Below, in pieces: positions 54,905 to 64,000 of a stretch of 64,000 nt of DNA. The notes under the pieces are model-generated. The model was not told the DNA's origin and did not search any database. It saw only the letters and a list, made by a program, of their open reading frames with translations. Source of the DNA: Sphingobacteriia bacterium 28-36-52. Its GTDB lineage: Bacteria > Bacteroidota > Bacteroidia > Chitinophagales > Chitinophagaceae. The translations under genes were made by a program, and so were the position numbers. The stretch lies in assembly GCA_002281575.1 (NCBI GenBank), contig NCGN01000008.1, forward strand, positions 1-64,000, written 5' to 3'. Numbering within the stretch: position 1 is the first letter of the stretch; each line of letters opens with the position of its first letter.

Positions 54905-55969
54905 TTACTTCAAAAAAGGTAATTTAAACTGCGTTTTAATCACGCGTTTTTTCTTCAGTACCGTTGGGGTATGCTGAAATTCTTGGTAGTAAATTTTCAG
55001 TAGTATTAAGAAATAAGAAATCAACAGTGGGCCAAAGATTAAGCCCGTGATACCAAAATATTTTAATCCCATGATTACGCCCAATAGCGTTACCAAGGGA
55101 TGCACATCGGCCATTTTTTTTGCGAGTACAAATCGGACTACATTGTCCATAACACCCATTAACAATGAGCCCCAGGCAATAAGGCCAAGCCCTTCTGCTA
55201 TGCCTACATTGGCCATTAAATAAATGCTAATAGGCACCCATATTAATCCCGCACCTACAATGGGTATGATGGAGGATAAACCTGTGAGTACGGCCCAGAA
55301 TCCGGGTTGGCTTAAATCTACCCATAAAAAATATACCCATGCCAATCCTCCTTGTATAATAGCAATCAACGGAACACCTACTGCATTACTTACCGTTTGT
55401 GCATGCAACTCATTGGCGAACAACATAATTTTTTCTCGCTTAAATGGCAAGTAAAAAACAATAGCTGCTTCCATTCTATTTAAGTTGGTGATCATGAAGA
55501 ATAAAATAAAATACATCATGCCTATTGAGCTCAATAAATTCAATCCTTGACTTAATAAATTGCTGATGAAATTGGTGAAGTATCCTTCAAGTCCGTTCAA
55601 GTTTTTCTCGGACAATAATTGAAAATGATAATCGGCTTGTAATTTTTTATCTAACTCTTTTAATGGTGCTAAAAATGCATCGGTGTTTCCTGCTATTAAC
55701 AATGCTTTATTATAGAGCATTCCCGCCAATAACGAAAAGGGTAAAAGGATAATAAAAAAGGAAACAACAATTACCAATGCTGCTGCGGCCGATTTGCTCC
55801 AGTTTTTTTTCTTTACTAAAGTTTCTACCGATGATTTGCTGAGTACATAAAACAATACTGCTGCTAAAAATGCAGTGAAAAACTGTTGCAGGGTATAAAA
55901 CAAGAAACCTGCAAAAATCAAAATGACTCCCAGAAAGATATAACGGTTTATTTTATGTTCTTGCTGCAT
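54905..55969 (-). CDS. AI-2E family transporter
   Basis: A 354-residue membrane protein with about seven to eight helices. The family pattern is present: two N-terminal helices (IFLGVILIFAGFLFYTL), a central soluble part (residues 90-145), and a C-terminal block with GLSSIIPIVGAGLIWVPI and PLVTLLGVIMGLKYFGITGLIFGPLL. The family is widespread and its substrates are mostly unknown; the name does not prove quorum-signal transport. It is a single gene, divergent from the YtxH gene by 30 bases. Confidence 0.85.
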   Translation of the reverse strand: MQQEHKINRYIFLGVILIFAGFLFYTLQQFFTAFLAAVLFYVLSKSSVETLVKKKNWSKSAAAALVIVVSFFIILLPFSLLAGMLYNKALLIAGNTDAFLAPLKELDKKLQADYHFQLLSEKNLNGLEGYFTNFISNLLSQGLNLLSSIGMMYFILFFMITNLNRMEAAIVFYLPFKREKIMLFANELHAQTVSNAVGVPLIAIIQGGLAWVYFLWVDLSQPGFWAVLTGLSSIIPIVGAGLIWVPISIYLMANVGIAEGLGLIAWGSLLMGVMDNVVRFVLAKKMADVHPLVTLLGVIMGLKYFGITGLIFGPLLISYFLILLKIYYQEFQHTPTVLKKKRVIKTQFKLPFLK

Positions 55970-55999
55970 TTTTCGTAACTTGTATCAAATGTATTATTT

Positions 56000-56242
56000 A
56001 TGAGCGAGAACAGTAAATTCATTTCAGGTTTGTTGCTCGGTGCGCTTGCAGGTACTGCTTTAGCACTTTACTTAAACACCGATAAGGGCAAAGAATTATT
56101 GGCCAGCTTAAATGTGGAGGCAGACCATTTAAAAGAAGAAGCCCAAGAGGGGTATGGTCATGTTAAAGAGGGCGTAGAAGATTTATTGGCTAAGGCTAAA
56201 AACTTAGTGAAAGAATTAGAACAAAAAATTGCCGAAGCATAA
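56000..56242 (+). CDS. YtxH-domain protein
   Basis: An 80-residue protein. A Gly-rich membrane helix (KFISGLLLGALAGTALALYL) is followed by DKGKELLASL and an amphipathic helix of about 45 residues. This is the YtxH pattern, found in general stress proteins. It precedes a holin-like membrane protein gene by 30 bases, a common pair in Bacteroidota. Confidence 0.8.
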   Translation: MSENSKFISGLLLGALAGTALALYLNTDKGKELLASLNVEADHLKEEAQEGYGHVKEGVEDLLAKAKNLVKELEQKIAEA

Positions 56243-56272
56243 ACTTTTATGCCTGCACGTTAAATTTATTGT

Positions 56273-58407
<2,135 letters not shown>

Positions 58408-58410
58408 TTT

Positions 58411-58662
58411 ATGATTTTAGAAATATTAACTCCTGAGAAAAAACTATACAGTGGCGAAGTGTACGGTGTACAATTGCCAGGTATCAGTGGTTTATTCGAA
58501 ATACTCGACAAGCACGCACCTTTGGTAAGTGCCTTGGGTAAGGGTAACCTAAAGATTTTGAAGGATAAAAAAGAAGTAGAAAGCTATTCTATCCAAAGCG
58601 GTTTTGTTGAAGTAATCAACAACAAAGCAACGGTGTTGGTAGAAGGTGCGGTTGAATTGTAA
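58411..58662 (+). CDS. atpC: ATP synthase F1 subunit epsilon (short form)
   Basis: An 83-residue protein: the N-terminal beta-sandwich domain of AtpC (MILEILTPEKKLYSGEVYGV, GLFEILDKHAPLVSAL, QSGFVEVINNKATVLVEGA). The C-terminal helical hairpin of longer forms is absent, as is usual in Bacteroidota. It links the central stalk of F1. It starts 3 bases after atpD and is followed by a clear terminator. Confidence 0.93.
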   Translation: MILEILTPEKKLYSGEVYGVQLPGISGLFEILDKHAPLVSALGKGNLKILKDKKEVESYSIQSGFVEVINNKATVLVEGAVEL

Positions 58663-58680
58663 ATTCTTTTAAATAATTTG

Positions 58681-58711
58681 AAAAGTCCCGAATTTATTCG
58701 GGACTTTTTTT
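58681..58711 (+). terminator. Rho-independent terminator after atpC
   Basis: A perfect 12-base stem (AAAAGTCCCGAA with TTCGGGACTTTT, 58681-58692 and 58697-58708), a 4-base loop and a run of T at the end. It lies 18 bases after the atpC stop. This is the best terminator in the window. Confidence 0.92.
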
Positions 58712-58740
58712 ATGCTCAGAATTTTCTGAATATGTTTTTT

Positions 58741-58771
58741 GTACAATTTATTGTACATTTGTGCGTACAAT
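58741..58771. promoter_or_regulatory. Operator repeats and -7 box of the YefM/YoeB pair
   Basis: GTACAAT TT ATTGTAC is a near-perfect palindrome (58741-58756), and a third GTACAAT half-site lies at 58765-58771. An exact TAnnTTTG box, TACATTTG, sits at 58754-58761 between them. The half-sites overlap the promoter, which fits autorepression by the antitoxin, as known for YefM. Confidence 0.65.
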
Positions 58772-58780
58772 AAAAATCAT

Positions 58781-59029
58781 ATGCAAGCAGTTTCAATATC
58801 TCAATTAAGAAATAACATGAAGAAGTATTTAGATGAAGTAACCAGCTCATCTGATACCCTTATTGTTTCCAGAACTGCAGAAGAAGAGGCGGTTGTAATC
58901 CTTTCATTAAAAGAATACAATGCACTTACAGAAACGGGCCACTTATTGTCTACAGCTGCAAACAGAAATAGGCTTCGCGAATCTATAGATCAATTAGAAA
59001 ATGGACACACCCGAAAATTTGATCTATAG
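58781..59029 (+). CDS. yefM: Antitoxin of the Phd/YefM family
   Basis: 82 residues from the ATG at 58781; an upstream in-frame start at 58739 lies in the operator and is rejected. MQAVSISQLRNNMKKYLDEV is the N-terminal DNA-binding dimer part, followed by VSRTAEEEAVVILSLKEYNALTET, the YefM core. The C-terminal tail (NRLRESIDQLENGHTRKFDL) would wrap round the toxin. It is followed by the YoeB-type toxin gene after 3 bases, a canonical pair. It should neutralise the toxin and repress its own promoter. Confidence 0.92.
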   Translation: MQAVSISQLRNNMKKYLDEVTSSSDTLIVSRTAEEEAVVILSLKEYNALTETGHLLSTAANRNRLRESIDQLENGHTRKFDL

Positions 59030-59032
59030 AAT

Positions 59033-59305
59033 ATGAACTTTGAGTTTACAAATAATGGTTGGGATGACTTTCAATATTGGATTGAGACTGATAGTGATGT
59101 TGTTCAAAAGATTAAGGATTTACTAAAAGAGATTAGAAAAACACCATTTAAAGGAACTGGTAAGCCAGAGCCACTTCGTTATGACTTAAAAGGATTTTGG
59201 TCTAGAAGAATTACAGGAGAACATCGGCTTGTATATAAAGTTGAAGGGAAAAAAGGGATTGATCAGAAATGTATAATCATTCAATGTCGCTTTCATTACG
59301 ACTAG
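59033..59305 (+). CDS. yoeB: Toxin of the Txe/YoeB family
   Basis: A 90-residue ribosome-dependent mRNA interferase of the RelE superfamily. Landmarks are the WDDFQYW start, GTGKPEPLRYDLKGFWSRRI, EHRLVYKV and the C-terminal CRFHYD. The Glu, Arg and His residues typical of YoeB (within KPEPL, SRRI, RFHY) are present, so it should be active. It cuts mRNA in the ribosome when the antitoxin is lost. The pair lies right after the ATP synthase genes in an accessory region. Confidence 0.93.
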   Translation: MNFEFTNNGWDDFQYWIETDSDVVQKIKDLLKEIRKTPFKGTGKPEPLRYDLKGFWSRRITGEHRLVYKVEGKKGIDQKCIIIQCRFHYD

Positions 59306-59320
59306 TCTATAAAGTAGATA

Positions 59321-60079
59321 TTAATGTCCTTTCTCCCTTTCTAAAAACGATTTTGCATTCAATTTAAATTCATCTAAAGAAGTGAATTGTTTGTCAATGG
59401 TATTTGTTAATCTAGACCTGTCTTTTCTTGGAAGTCTTTCAAAGTCTTCATTAACAACCCAACCTCTAAAATTTAAATTTTGCAGCCTATATTCTAAGCA
59501 ACTTATAGTAGCTAGCCTGGCTTTAAAAGCATCTTTTACTCCAAAAAGATAAATGGGGTGACCATTGGGCGAAAATGAATAATCAGCTTCAAGGTCATCT
59601 CTATTTGGTATTGGCAGTACTTTCTTTTTAGGGTTAAATTCCTGTAACTCTGAAATAATAAATTCATCAAGCATTTCAAAAAAAAGATTTTCAATTATCT
59701 CTCTTTTAAAATAACGCATACTTCCAATTTTAGCATACGCCTGAGTTATGTGCATGATGTCAGTATAAATTGTTTCTGATTTTGTATCTAAACAAATATT
59801 TCCATCCTCTTCAATCAAATTGTTTTCACAAATTATTTTTTGAAGAATTGATTCCTTGTTTTCACTGTCAATATCATAGCTATAAGATAACCTTTGTAAG
59901 GTTAAACCAAAATCACAAAGTGAGTATTGATTATTATTTTTTTGTTTTATGAAAAGATCTACCATATCACCATCTTCATGGTAAATAGGTAAAAATAATT
60001 GATATACACCAGGTCTTTTCTCCTTTATGGAAAGCTTTCCGTTAAAATCTGTTTTAATATATTTTAATATTTCTTCCAT
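59321..60079 (-). CDS. DUF1828/DUF1829 domain protein
   Basis: 252 residues from the ATG at 60079; the TTG at 60100 lies in the upstream gene. The first half, with GVYQLFLPIYHEDGDMVDLF and YSLCDFGLTLQRL, is like DUF1828. The second half, FGVKDAFKARLATISCLEYR with LTNTIDKQFTSLDEF, is like DUF1829. The family occurs in mobile or defence-type neighbourhoods and has no settled function. It follows the partner gene by 4 bases, and 15 bases separate it from the converging yoeB stop. Confidence 0.72.
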   Translation of the reverse strand: MEEILKYIKTDFNGKLSIKEKRPGVYQLFLPIYHEDGDMVDLFIKQKNNNQYSLCDFGLTLQRLSYSYDIDSENKESILQKIICENNLIEEDGNICLDTKSETIYTDIMHITQAYAKIGSMRYFKREIIENLFFEMLDEFIISELQEFNPKKKVLPIPNRDDLEADYSFSPNGHPIYLFGVKDAFKARLATISCLEYRLQNLNFRGWVVNEDFERLPRKDRSRLTNTIDKQFTSLDEFKLNAKSFLEREKGH

Positions 60080-60083
60080 TATT

Positions 60084-60560
60084 TTAGAATTCAAATTCAA
60101 TTTGACCGCTTGGAGGAGGGAAAAACTTGCTACAATGTTCTGGAATTATATTTATATGGTTTATGAAAAACTGTATTGCTCCCTCTAAGGTCGAATATTC
60201 CTCGGTTTTTTCAATATGTTTTTCAACTTTTATTCCATTATTTATATCTATGGCTTTTGTTTGATGAATATGAAAAAACGAATGGTGAGGGATCTCTTTT
60301 ACTTCTCCATGTAATCCATTGCATCTTATTAAGCAGAATTTTCCTTTTACATCTTTGGGTACATAAATCAATCCAACTGAAAAATTTTCTTGAAAAAATC
60401 GGTTTTGGGTTATAAATCCGGTAAAATAATATTGCCTGTTAGAAGATTCCATAGTAAATATTTTCTTTGAACTGCCCCTGTTAATTCCTATATCTCTAGG
60501 ATGATCAATTACCTTTTTTGGACACTTTATCAATTCATTTATTTCTATATCAGTATACAT
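60084..60560 (-). CDS. Unknown protein, DUF6978-like
   Basis: A 158-residue protein. The start TDIEINELIKCPKKVI and the strand SNRQYYFTGFITQNRF resemble the DUF6978 pattern, where similar proteins begin with a short 'LIxxPK' helix. It contains no known catalytic motif and ends with IEFEF. It is translated just before the DUF1828/1829 gene, 4 bases apart. The gene pair probably acts together, perhaps as a defence or toxin-antitoxin unit; this is inference from the neighbourhood only. Confidence 0.5.
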   Translation of the reverse strand: MYTDIEINELIKCPKKVIDHPRDIGINRGSSKKIFTMESSNRQYYFTGFITQNRFFQENFSVGLIYVPKDVKGKFCLIRCNGLHGEVKEIPHHSFFHIHQTKAIDINNGIKVEKHIEKTEEYSTLEGAIQFFINHINIIPEHCSKFFPPPSGQIEFEF

Positions 60561-60900
60561 CAGTAAATGTATTTTTTGTTCTTTAAAATTAAGACGCGAA
60601 CTATAAAAAGCAATCAGAACCGTTAAAAAACGGTGAAGTTGCGTGTTTCTACTATTTTATATTCACTGAATTTAGTTTTAATTGAGGTGGTAAAGGTTGC
60701 GTGTTTTCATCACCGTTAAAAAACCACCATAATTTGATATTACTGCCCTACTGCTTCGCTATTGTTATCCGTTCCTTCGTCTTGTTCAGAACAAAATCTT
60801 GTTGCAACAAGTAAAACAAACCCGAGTTCACGGTAGCGGGACTTCTGCGTGACGCTGAAATAACCATGGCGAGAGACAGGTCATTTTAAATTATACTAAA
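60561..60900. repeat. Intergenic region with direct and inverted repeats
   Basis: 340 bases without a convincing gene. ACCGTTAAAAAAC occurs at 60619-60631 and 60712-60724, and GTTGCGTGTTT at 60638-60648 and 60696-60706; the order is reversed between the copies. The first makes an ACCGTT/AACGGT hairpin. GGTGGT at 60686-60691 pairs with ACCACC at 60723-60728. A perfect palindrome CTTGTTGCAACAAG is at 60798-60811. The region separates the DUF pair from the peptide locus and should contain the latter's promoter, although no clear -7 box was seen. Confidence 0.55.
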
Positions 60901-61089
60901 ATGAAAAAAGTATCATTCGAACAACTTGGGTTAGTCAACCTAAGTACGGAGGAATTCCAGGAGATTAATGGTGGCGAAATAGGAACCTGGTTGAAAAAAG
61001 TAGGCTTAGCTGGCTTAGCTTATGACGTCATTGATAACTGGAGCACGATTAAGAAAGGCTTCTTAGCTGGTTGGAATTCATTAAAATAA
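60901..61089 (+). CDS. Double-glycine-leader peptide, bacteriocin-like (first)
   Basis: A 62-residue peptide. The leader contains LSTEEFQEINGG, with hydrophobic residues at the -4, -7 and -12 places relative to the GG at 24-25, typical of leaders cut by C39 peptidases. Cleavage would leave about 37 residues (EIGTWLKKVGLAGLAYDVID and on) that are Gly/Ala/Lys-rich and amphipathic. The C39 ABC transporter at 63041 is the natural processing partner. A second such peptide lies 18 bases downstream. It may be an antibacterial peptide or a signal; the sequence does not decide. Confidence 0.78.
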   Translation: MKKVSFEQLGLVNLSTEEFQEINGGEIGTWLKKVGLAGLAYDVIDNWSTIKKGFLAGWNSLK

Positions 61090-61107
61090 TCAATTAAATT
61101 TTTTAAG

Positions 61108-61308
61108 ATGAAAAATCAAACTATTGACCTTTCCACTTTTAAGGGTCTTCAGGAATTATCATTTGATCAAATGAAATCAATTGATGGTGGTGGAGAGTTT
61201 TGGGATATTGTATCATATGCTGCTGGTGTAACTGCAAAAGTCATTTACACTTTCGCTAAAGATGCAATTACATATCAACATTCTTTGCCTCCCAACTTGA
61301 AAAAGTGA
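61108..61308 (+). CDS. Double-glycine-leader peptide, bacteriocin-like (second)
   Basis: A 66-residue peptide. The leader end LSFDQMKSIDGG puts GG at 27-28, with a third Gly at 29. The mature part of about 38 residues (from GEFWDIVSYAAGV) has a hydrophobic core with Ala and Gly followed by a Lys-rich tail. It lies directly after the first peptide gene, in the way that two-component bacteriocins are arranged, but the mature sequences are not similar to each other. The GTG of the following frame overlaps its stop. Secretion by the downstream C39 transporter is inferred. Confidence 0.76.
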   Translation: MKNQTIDLSTFKGLQELSFDQMKSIDGGGEFWDIVSYAAGVTAKVIYTFAKDAITYQHSLPPNLKK

Positions 61309-61406
61309 TATATAAAGGGGTTGGGAAATATCTGACCCCTTTATTTAAAATTCAGTATATAACAGAAAGATTGATTTTAGTTAAAAAACGATTTCAATAT
61401 AATATT

Positions 61407-61892
61407 ATGTTTTATTTTTTAATTCGGATGAATGATTTGTACATAAAGAAAGTAAAAGAACTTTCAAAAATCAGTCAGATTAAATTAGTTCTTTTTTCTG
61501 TAGTAATTGAGATTTCAGTTACATTAATCTTCTCGTTTTTACTTTTCCCAAATCATACTGCTGGGCCTACATTTGATAGCAAGGTGGAAGAGTTTTTTAT
61601 TGCAGTTATTTTTGCTCCTATTTTAGAAACTTTAATTTTTCAATATTTTATTATTTCATACATATTAGATAAAAGGCCGAATGCTTATTTATTTACTTGT
61701 TTTTTTTCTGCTATTTTATTTGGCTTATCTCATTTTTACTCACCAGAATATATTTTAAAAACTTTTTTTTCAGGTTTGCTATTTGGAACACTATACTTAG
61801 TGGTTCAAAATAAAAATAACAATGCATTCATTATTGTCACTATCGCTCATGCTATTTACAATTTTATTGGATTTTGCTTGAGGCAGATTTAA
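61407..61892 (+). CDS. CPBP-type (Abi) intramembrane protein
   Basis: 161 residues from the ATG at 61407; the frame opens with GTG at 61305 and another ATG is at 61428, so the start is unsure. Four or more helices are visible. The CPBP motifs are APILETLIFQYFI in place of the EExxxR motif (one Glu, no Arg), FGLSHF with the His of motif 2, and HAIYNF with the His and Asn of motif 3. CPBP members near bacteriocin genes often confer immunity or help process peptides. Here, the changed first motif makes protease activity doubtful, and an immunity role is more attractive. It lies between the peptides and the HlyD gene. Confidence 0.65.
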   Translation: MFYFLIRMNDLYIKKVKELSKISQIKLVLFSVVIEISVTLIFSFLLFPNHTAGPTFDSKVEEFFIAVIFAPILETLIFQYFIISYILDKRPNAYLFTCFFSAILFGLSHFYSPEYILKTFFSGLLFGTLYLVVQNKNNNAFIIVTIAHAIYNFIGFCLRQI

Positions 61893-61902
61893 ATAAACCT
61901 CT

Positions 61903-63051
61903 ATGTTTCCATCTACGATTAACATTATTTATTACCCCTCAAGGCAATATTTATATTGGGTCGTATTATGTATGATTATAACAAGTCTCACCACTTTACC
62001 CTTTATAAAAACCCCCATCTCTATTCGCTCCAGTGGTATTATTAGACCCGCTAATGAACGAACGGATGTTAAGCCAATCATAACGGGCAACCTTGATCAG
62101 CTTTATGTTAGAGAGGGAGATACGGTTAAACAAGGGCAATTGATTGCATCTATAAAAGACAATATTAGTCAACCTAAGATTTTATTGAATCAAGTTGAGC
62201 AAAATCAGCGCAAACGTTATGTGGATGATTTAGTGAAATTGACTTCTGAAACTAATTATACTTCCCTACAATTAACAACACCGCTTTATAAAGAGCAATT
62301 AAATAGGTTTGTTCATCAGTTTGCCGATCATCAAACAGCTATTCGAAAAGTTACCAATGAGTTACAAATATTTACTTCTTTATTAAAAGACAAAGTGATT
62401 GCTCCTAAAGAGCATTTTGATAAAGAAATTGAATTGGAAAGATTAAATAATGCTTTTAGTGCTTTTAAAAATAATCAATTAGCTGTATGGCAAAATGATT
62501 TGCAACGTTTACAATTAGATATTGCTCAGTTTGAGTCTCAAAAAAATCAAATTAATATTGAGCAGAAAAACTATTTTATTCATGCTCCTGTTTCAGGCGT
62601 TATTCAGCATATCAATACTCGATACATCGGTGGATTTATAGCTGCTGGAGAATCATTGTGTGTTATATCGCCCCTTAGTGAATTGTTGGGCGAATGTTAT
62701 TTGTCTACTAAAGACATTGGGTTGTTGAAAATTGGGCATTCTGCTCGTTTTCAAGTGGATGCATTCGACTATAATTACTTTGGAATTTTGACTGGTAAAG
62801 TAACTTCTATTGAAAATGATTTTTCTGTCATTGACAATAAGCCTGCATTCAAAGTCCATTGTAGTTTTGATAAATCCCAGTTATTGTTGAAGAATGGGTT
62901 TAAGGGAAGTTTAAAAAAGGGACTGAGTTTTCAAGCAAGATTTGTTGTGGCAGAAAGAACGCTTTGGCAACTCTTGTTCGACAAAGTGGATGACTGGTTT
63001 AATCCTGTTGCGCCTTACTCTATCTTAACAGCTTCTGTTTATGAAAAATAA
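61903..63051 (+). CDS. HlyD-family membrane-fusion protein
   Basis: A 382-residue periplasmic adaptor. A single helix (about 19-37) anchors it in the inner membrane, then a lipoyl-like half (LDQLYVREGDTVKQGQLIAS) begins near 64, a coiled-coil hairpin spans about 105-215, and the second lipoyl half is NYFIHAPVSGVIQHINTRYI. A beta-barrel part follows. It should link the C39 ABC transporter to an outer-membrane channel, as for bacteriocin export in Gram-negative bacteria. The ABC gene starts 11 bases before its stop, so the two are translated together. Confidence 0.85.
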   Translation: MFPSTINIIYYPSRQYLYWVVLCMIITSLTTLPFIKTPISIRSSGIIRPANERTDVKPIITGNLDQLYVREGDTVKQGQLIASIKDNISQPKILLNQVEQNQRKRYVDDLVKLTSETNYTSLQLTTPLYKEQLNRFVHQFADHQTAIRKVTNELQIFTSLLKDKVIAPKEHFDKEIELERLNNAFSAFKNNQLAVWQNDLQRLQLDIAQFESQKNQINIEQKNYFIHAPVSGVIQHINTRYIGGFIAAGESLCVISPLSELLGECYLSTKDIGLLKIGHSARFQVDAFDYNYFGILTGKVTSIENDFSVIDNKPAFKVHCSFDKSQLLLKNGFKGSLKKGLSFQARFVVAERTLWQLLFDKVDDWFNPVAPYSILTASVYEK

Positions 63052-64000
63052 AACTTGCATTAAACAGAGGGATATAACCGATTGTGGTGCTGCTTGTTTG
63101 GTGTCGGTTGCTGCCCACTACAACTTAGAATTGCCTGTTAGTAGAATTAGACAGTTTGCTGGTACCGATAAAAGGGGTACGAATGTGTTGGGGTTGATTG
63201 AAGCCGCCGAGCGACTTGGCTTTCAAGCTAAAGCGGCTAAAGGCTCTTTGGAAAGTTTACTAAAAATTCCTTTGCCCGCCATTGCTCACGTGATTTTGAA
63301 AAATGGTTTGCATCATTATGTAGTCATCTACAAGGTTGTAAAAAATTCCATTACTTATATGGATCCAGGTGATGGTGAATTTCATAAAGAATCGTTGAGC
63401 GTATTTCAAGAAATTTGGTCTGGTGTAATTGTCTTGCTTTTGCCCGGTGACGATTTTGTTGCTGGTAAACAGAAAACGAGTAATAACAGCCGTTTTTGGC
63501 AATTAATTAGGCCCCATTCTTCTATTATGGTTCAAGCTTTAATTGGGGCAGTCATCTATACCATACTTGGCTTGTCTACTTCTATCTATATGCAAAAGAT
63601 TATTGATTTTGTATTGGTAGAAGGGAATACGCGATTGTTGAATCTATTGAGCTTGGGTATGATAGTTATTTTAGTTTTTCAATTGGCTATAGGATCTTTT
63701 AAAACTGTTTTTGGTTTACAAACAGGCCAAATGATTGATGCTAGATTAATTCTGGGTTACTATAAACATTTATTAAAATTACCACAACGGTTTTTTGATA
63801 CAATGCGTGTAGGTGAAATCATCAGCAGAGTAAACGATGCAGTTAAAATAAGAGAGTTTATTAATTCAGTTGCCTTAAACCTAATCGTTAATATATTAGT
63901 TGTTCTTTTTAGTGTATTGATCATGTTCTTTTATTATTGGAAGTTGGCTTTGATTATGCTTGCCATCATTCCCATTTATGCTGTTATTTATTGGATAAGT
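63041..64000 (+). CDS. Peptidase-domain ABC transporter (C39), cut by window end
   Basis: An open frame of 320 codons from ATG 63041 to the window edge; the 3' end is missing. The N-terminal peptidase has RDITDCGAACLVSVAAHYN with the catalytic Cys, the NGLHHYVVIYKV strand with its His, and MDPGDGE with the Asp. The membrane part has LIRPHSSIMVQALIGAVIYT and LLKLPQRFFDTMRVGEIISRVND, which fits the ABC transporter exporter fold. It should cut the leaders of the two GG peptides and export them through the HlyD adaptor. The nucleotide-binding domain lies beyond the window. Confidence 0.9.
   Translation, partial: MKNKTCIKQRDITDCGAACLVSVAAHYNLELPVSRIRQFAGTDKRGTNVLGLIEAAERLGFQAKAAKGSLESLLKIPLPAIAHVILKNGLHHYVVIYKVVKNSITYMDPGDGEFHKESLSVFQEIWSGVIVLLLPGDDFVAGKQKTSNNSRFWQLIRPHSSIMVQALIGAVIYTILGLSTSIYMQKIIDFVLVEGNTRLLNLLSLGMIVILVFQLAIGSFKTVFGLQTGQMIDARLILGYYKHLLKLPQRFFDTMRVGEIISRVNDAVKIREFINSVALNLIVNILVVLFSVLIMFFYYWKLALIMLAIIPIYAVIYWIS

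Noticed and set aside
60730..60890. Possible structured RNA before the peptide locus
   Set aside because: Short palindromes exist but no tRNA, riboswitch or known ncRNA pattern could be recognised by eye.

Overview
The window looks like a chromosomal segment of a low-GC Bacteroidota, most likely Chitinophagaceae-like. Pointers are: atpD-atpC standing apart from any other ATP synthase genes, with a short AtpC; a DUF4292 lipoprotein followed by an EnvC-like protein; several TAnnTTTG-type -7 boxes; few Shine-Dalgarno sites; and Wzi-family and SLBB export proteins. The genus is inference. No rRNA, tRNA or CRISPR array was seen.

Region 1 (about 1-16.5 kb, all + strand, strikingly AT-rich) is a surface-glycan locus that probably continues to the left. 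It encodes a transketolase, sugar epimerases and a LegB-like 4,6-dehydratase, a CBS-nucleotidyltransferase, three GT-B glycosyltransferases, a Wzy-like polymerase, a DegT aminotransferase and a HisH/HisF/WbpG-type cassette that should put an acetamidino group on a sugar. It ends with a decayed initiating sugar-phosphate transferase directly followed by an intact one. Region 2 (16.5-18.3 kb) is a heavily decayed IS3-family element with recognisable inverted ends.

Region 3 (18.3-44.1 kb) is a second, more complete polysaccharide system. On the + strand are a PglF/CapD-type dehydratase and two tandem Wzi-family outer-membrane proteins. On the - strand is a long gene series: lipoprotein, methyltransferases, Wzy-like polymerase, glycosyltransferases (one broken by a GC-rich segment), an AbiEi-Fic fusion, acetyltransferase, WcaJ-type initiator, a third Wzi protein, Wza-like exporter and Wzc/Wzz-like co-polymerase. 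A Wzx flippase, a GT2 enzyme, an SDR and an FAD oxidoreductase follow.

Region 4 (44.1-58.7 kb) is mostly housekeeping: dut, a DUF4292 lipoprotein, an EnvC-like protein, the glycerol genes glpK/glpD/glpF, an AI-2E permease, small envelope proteins and atpD-atpC. Between glpK and glpD sit a DUF4143 ATPase and a Fic protein whose catalytic His is Gln, each preceded by palindromic repeats. GlpD carries a GC-rich Ala/Gly insert.

Region 5 (58.7-64 kb) is accessory: a YefM/YoeB toxin-antitoxin pair, a DUF1828/DUF1829 gene paired with a DUF6978-like gene, and a peptide-secretion locus cut by the window end. That locus has two small double-glycine-leader peptides, a CPBP-type membrane protein, a HlyD adaptor and a C39-peptidase ABC transporter. 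It is the best candidate for an undescribed system: a putative two-peptide bacteriocin or signal locus of a Bacteroidota.
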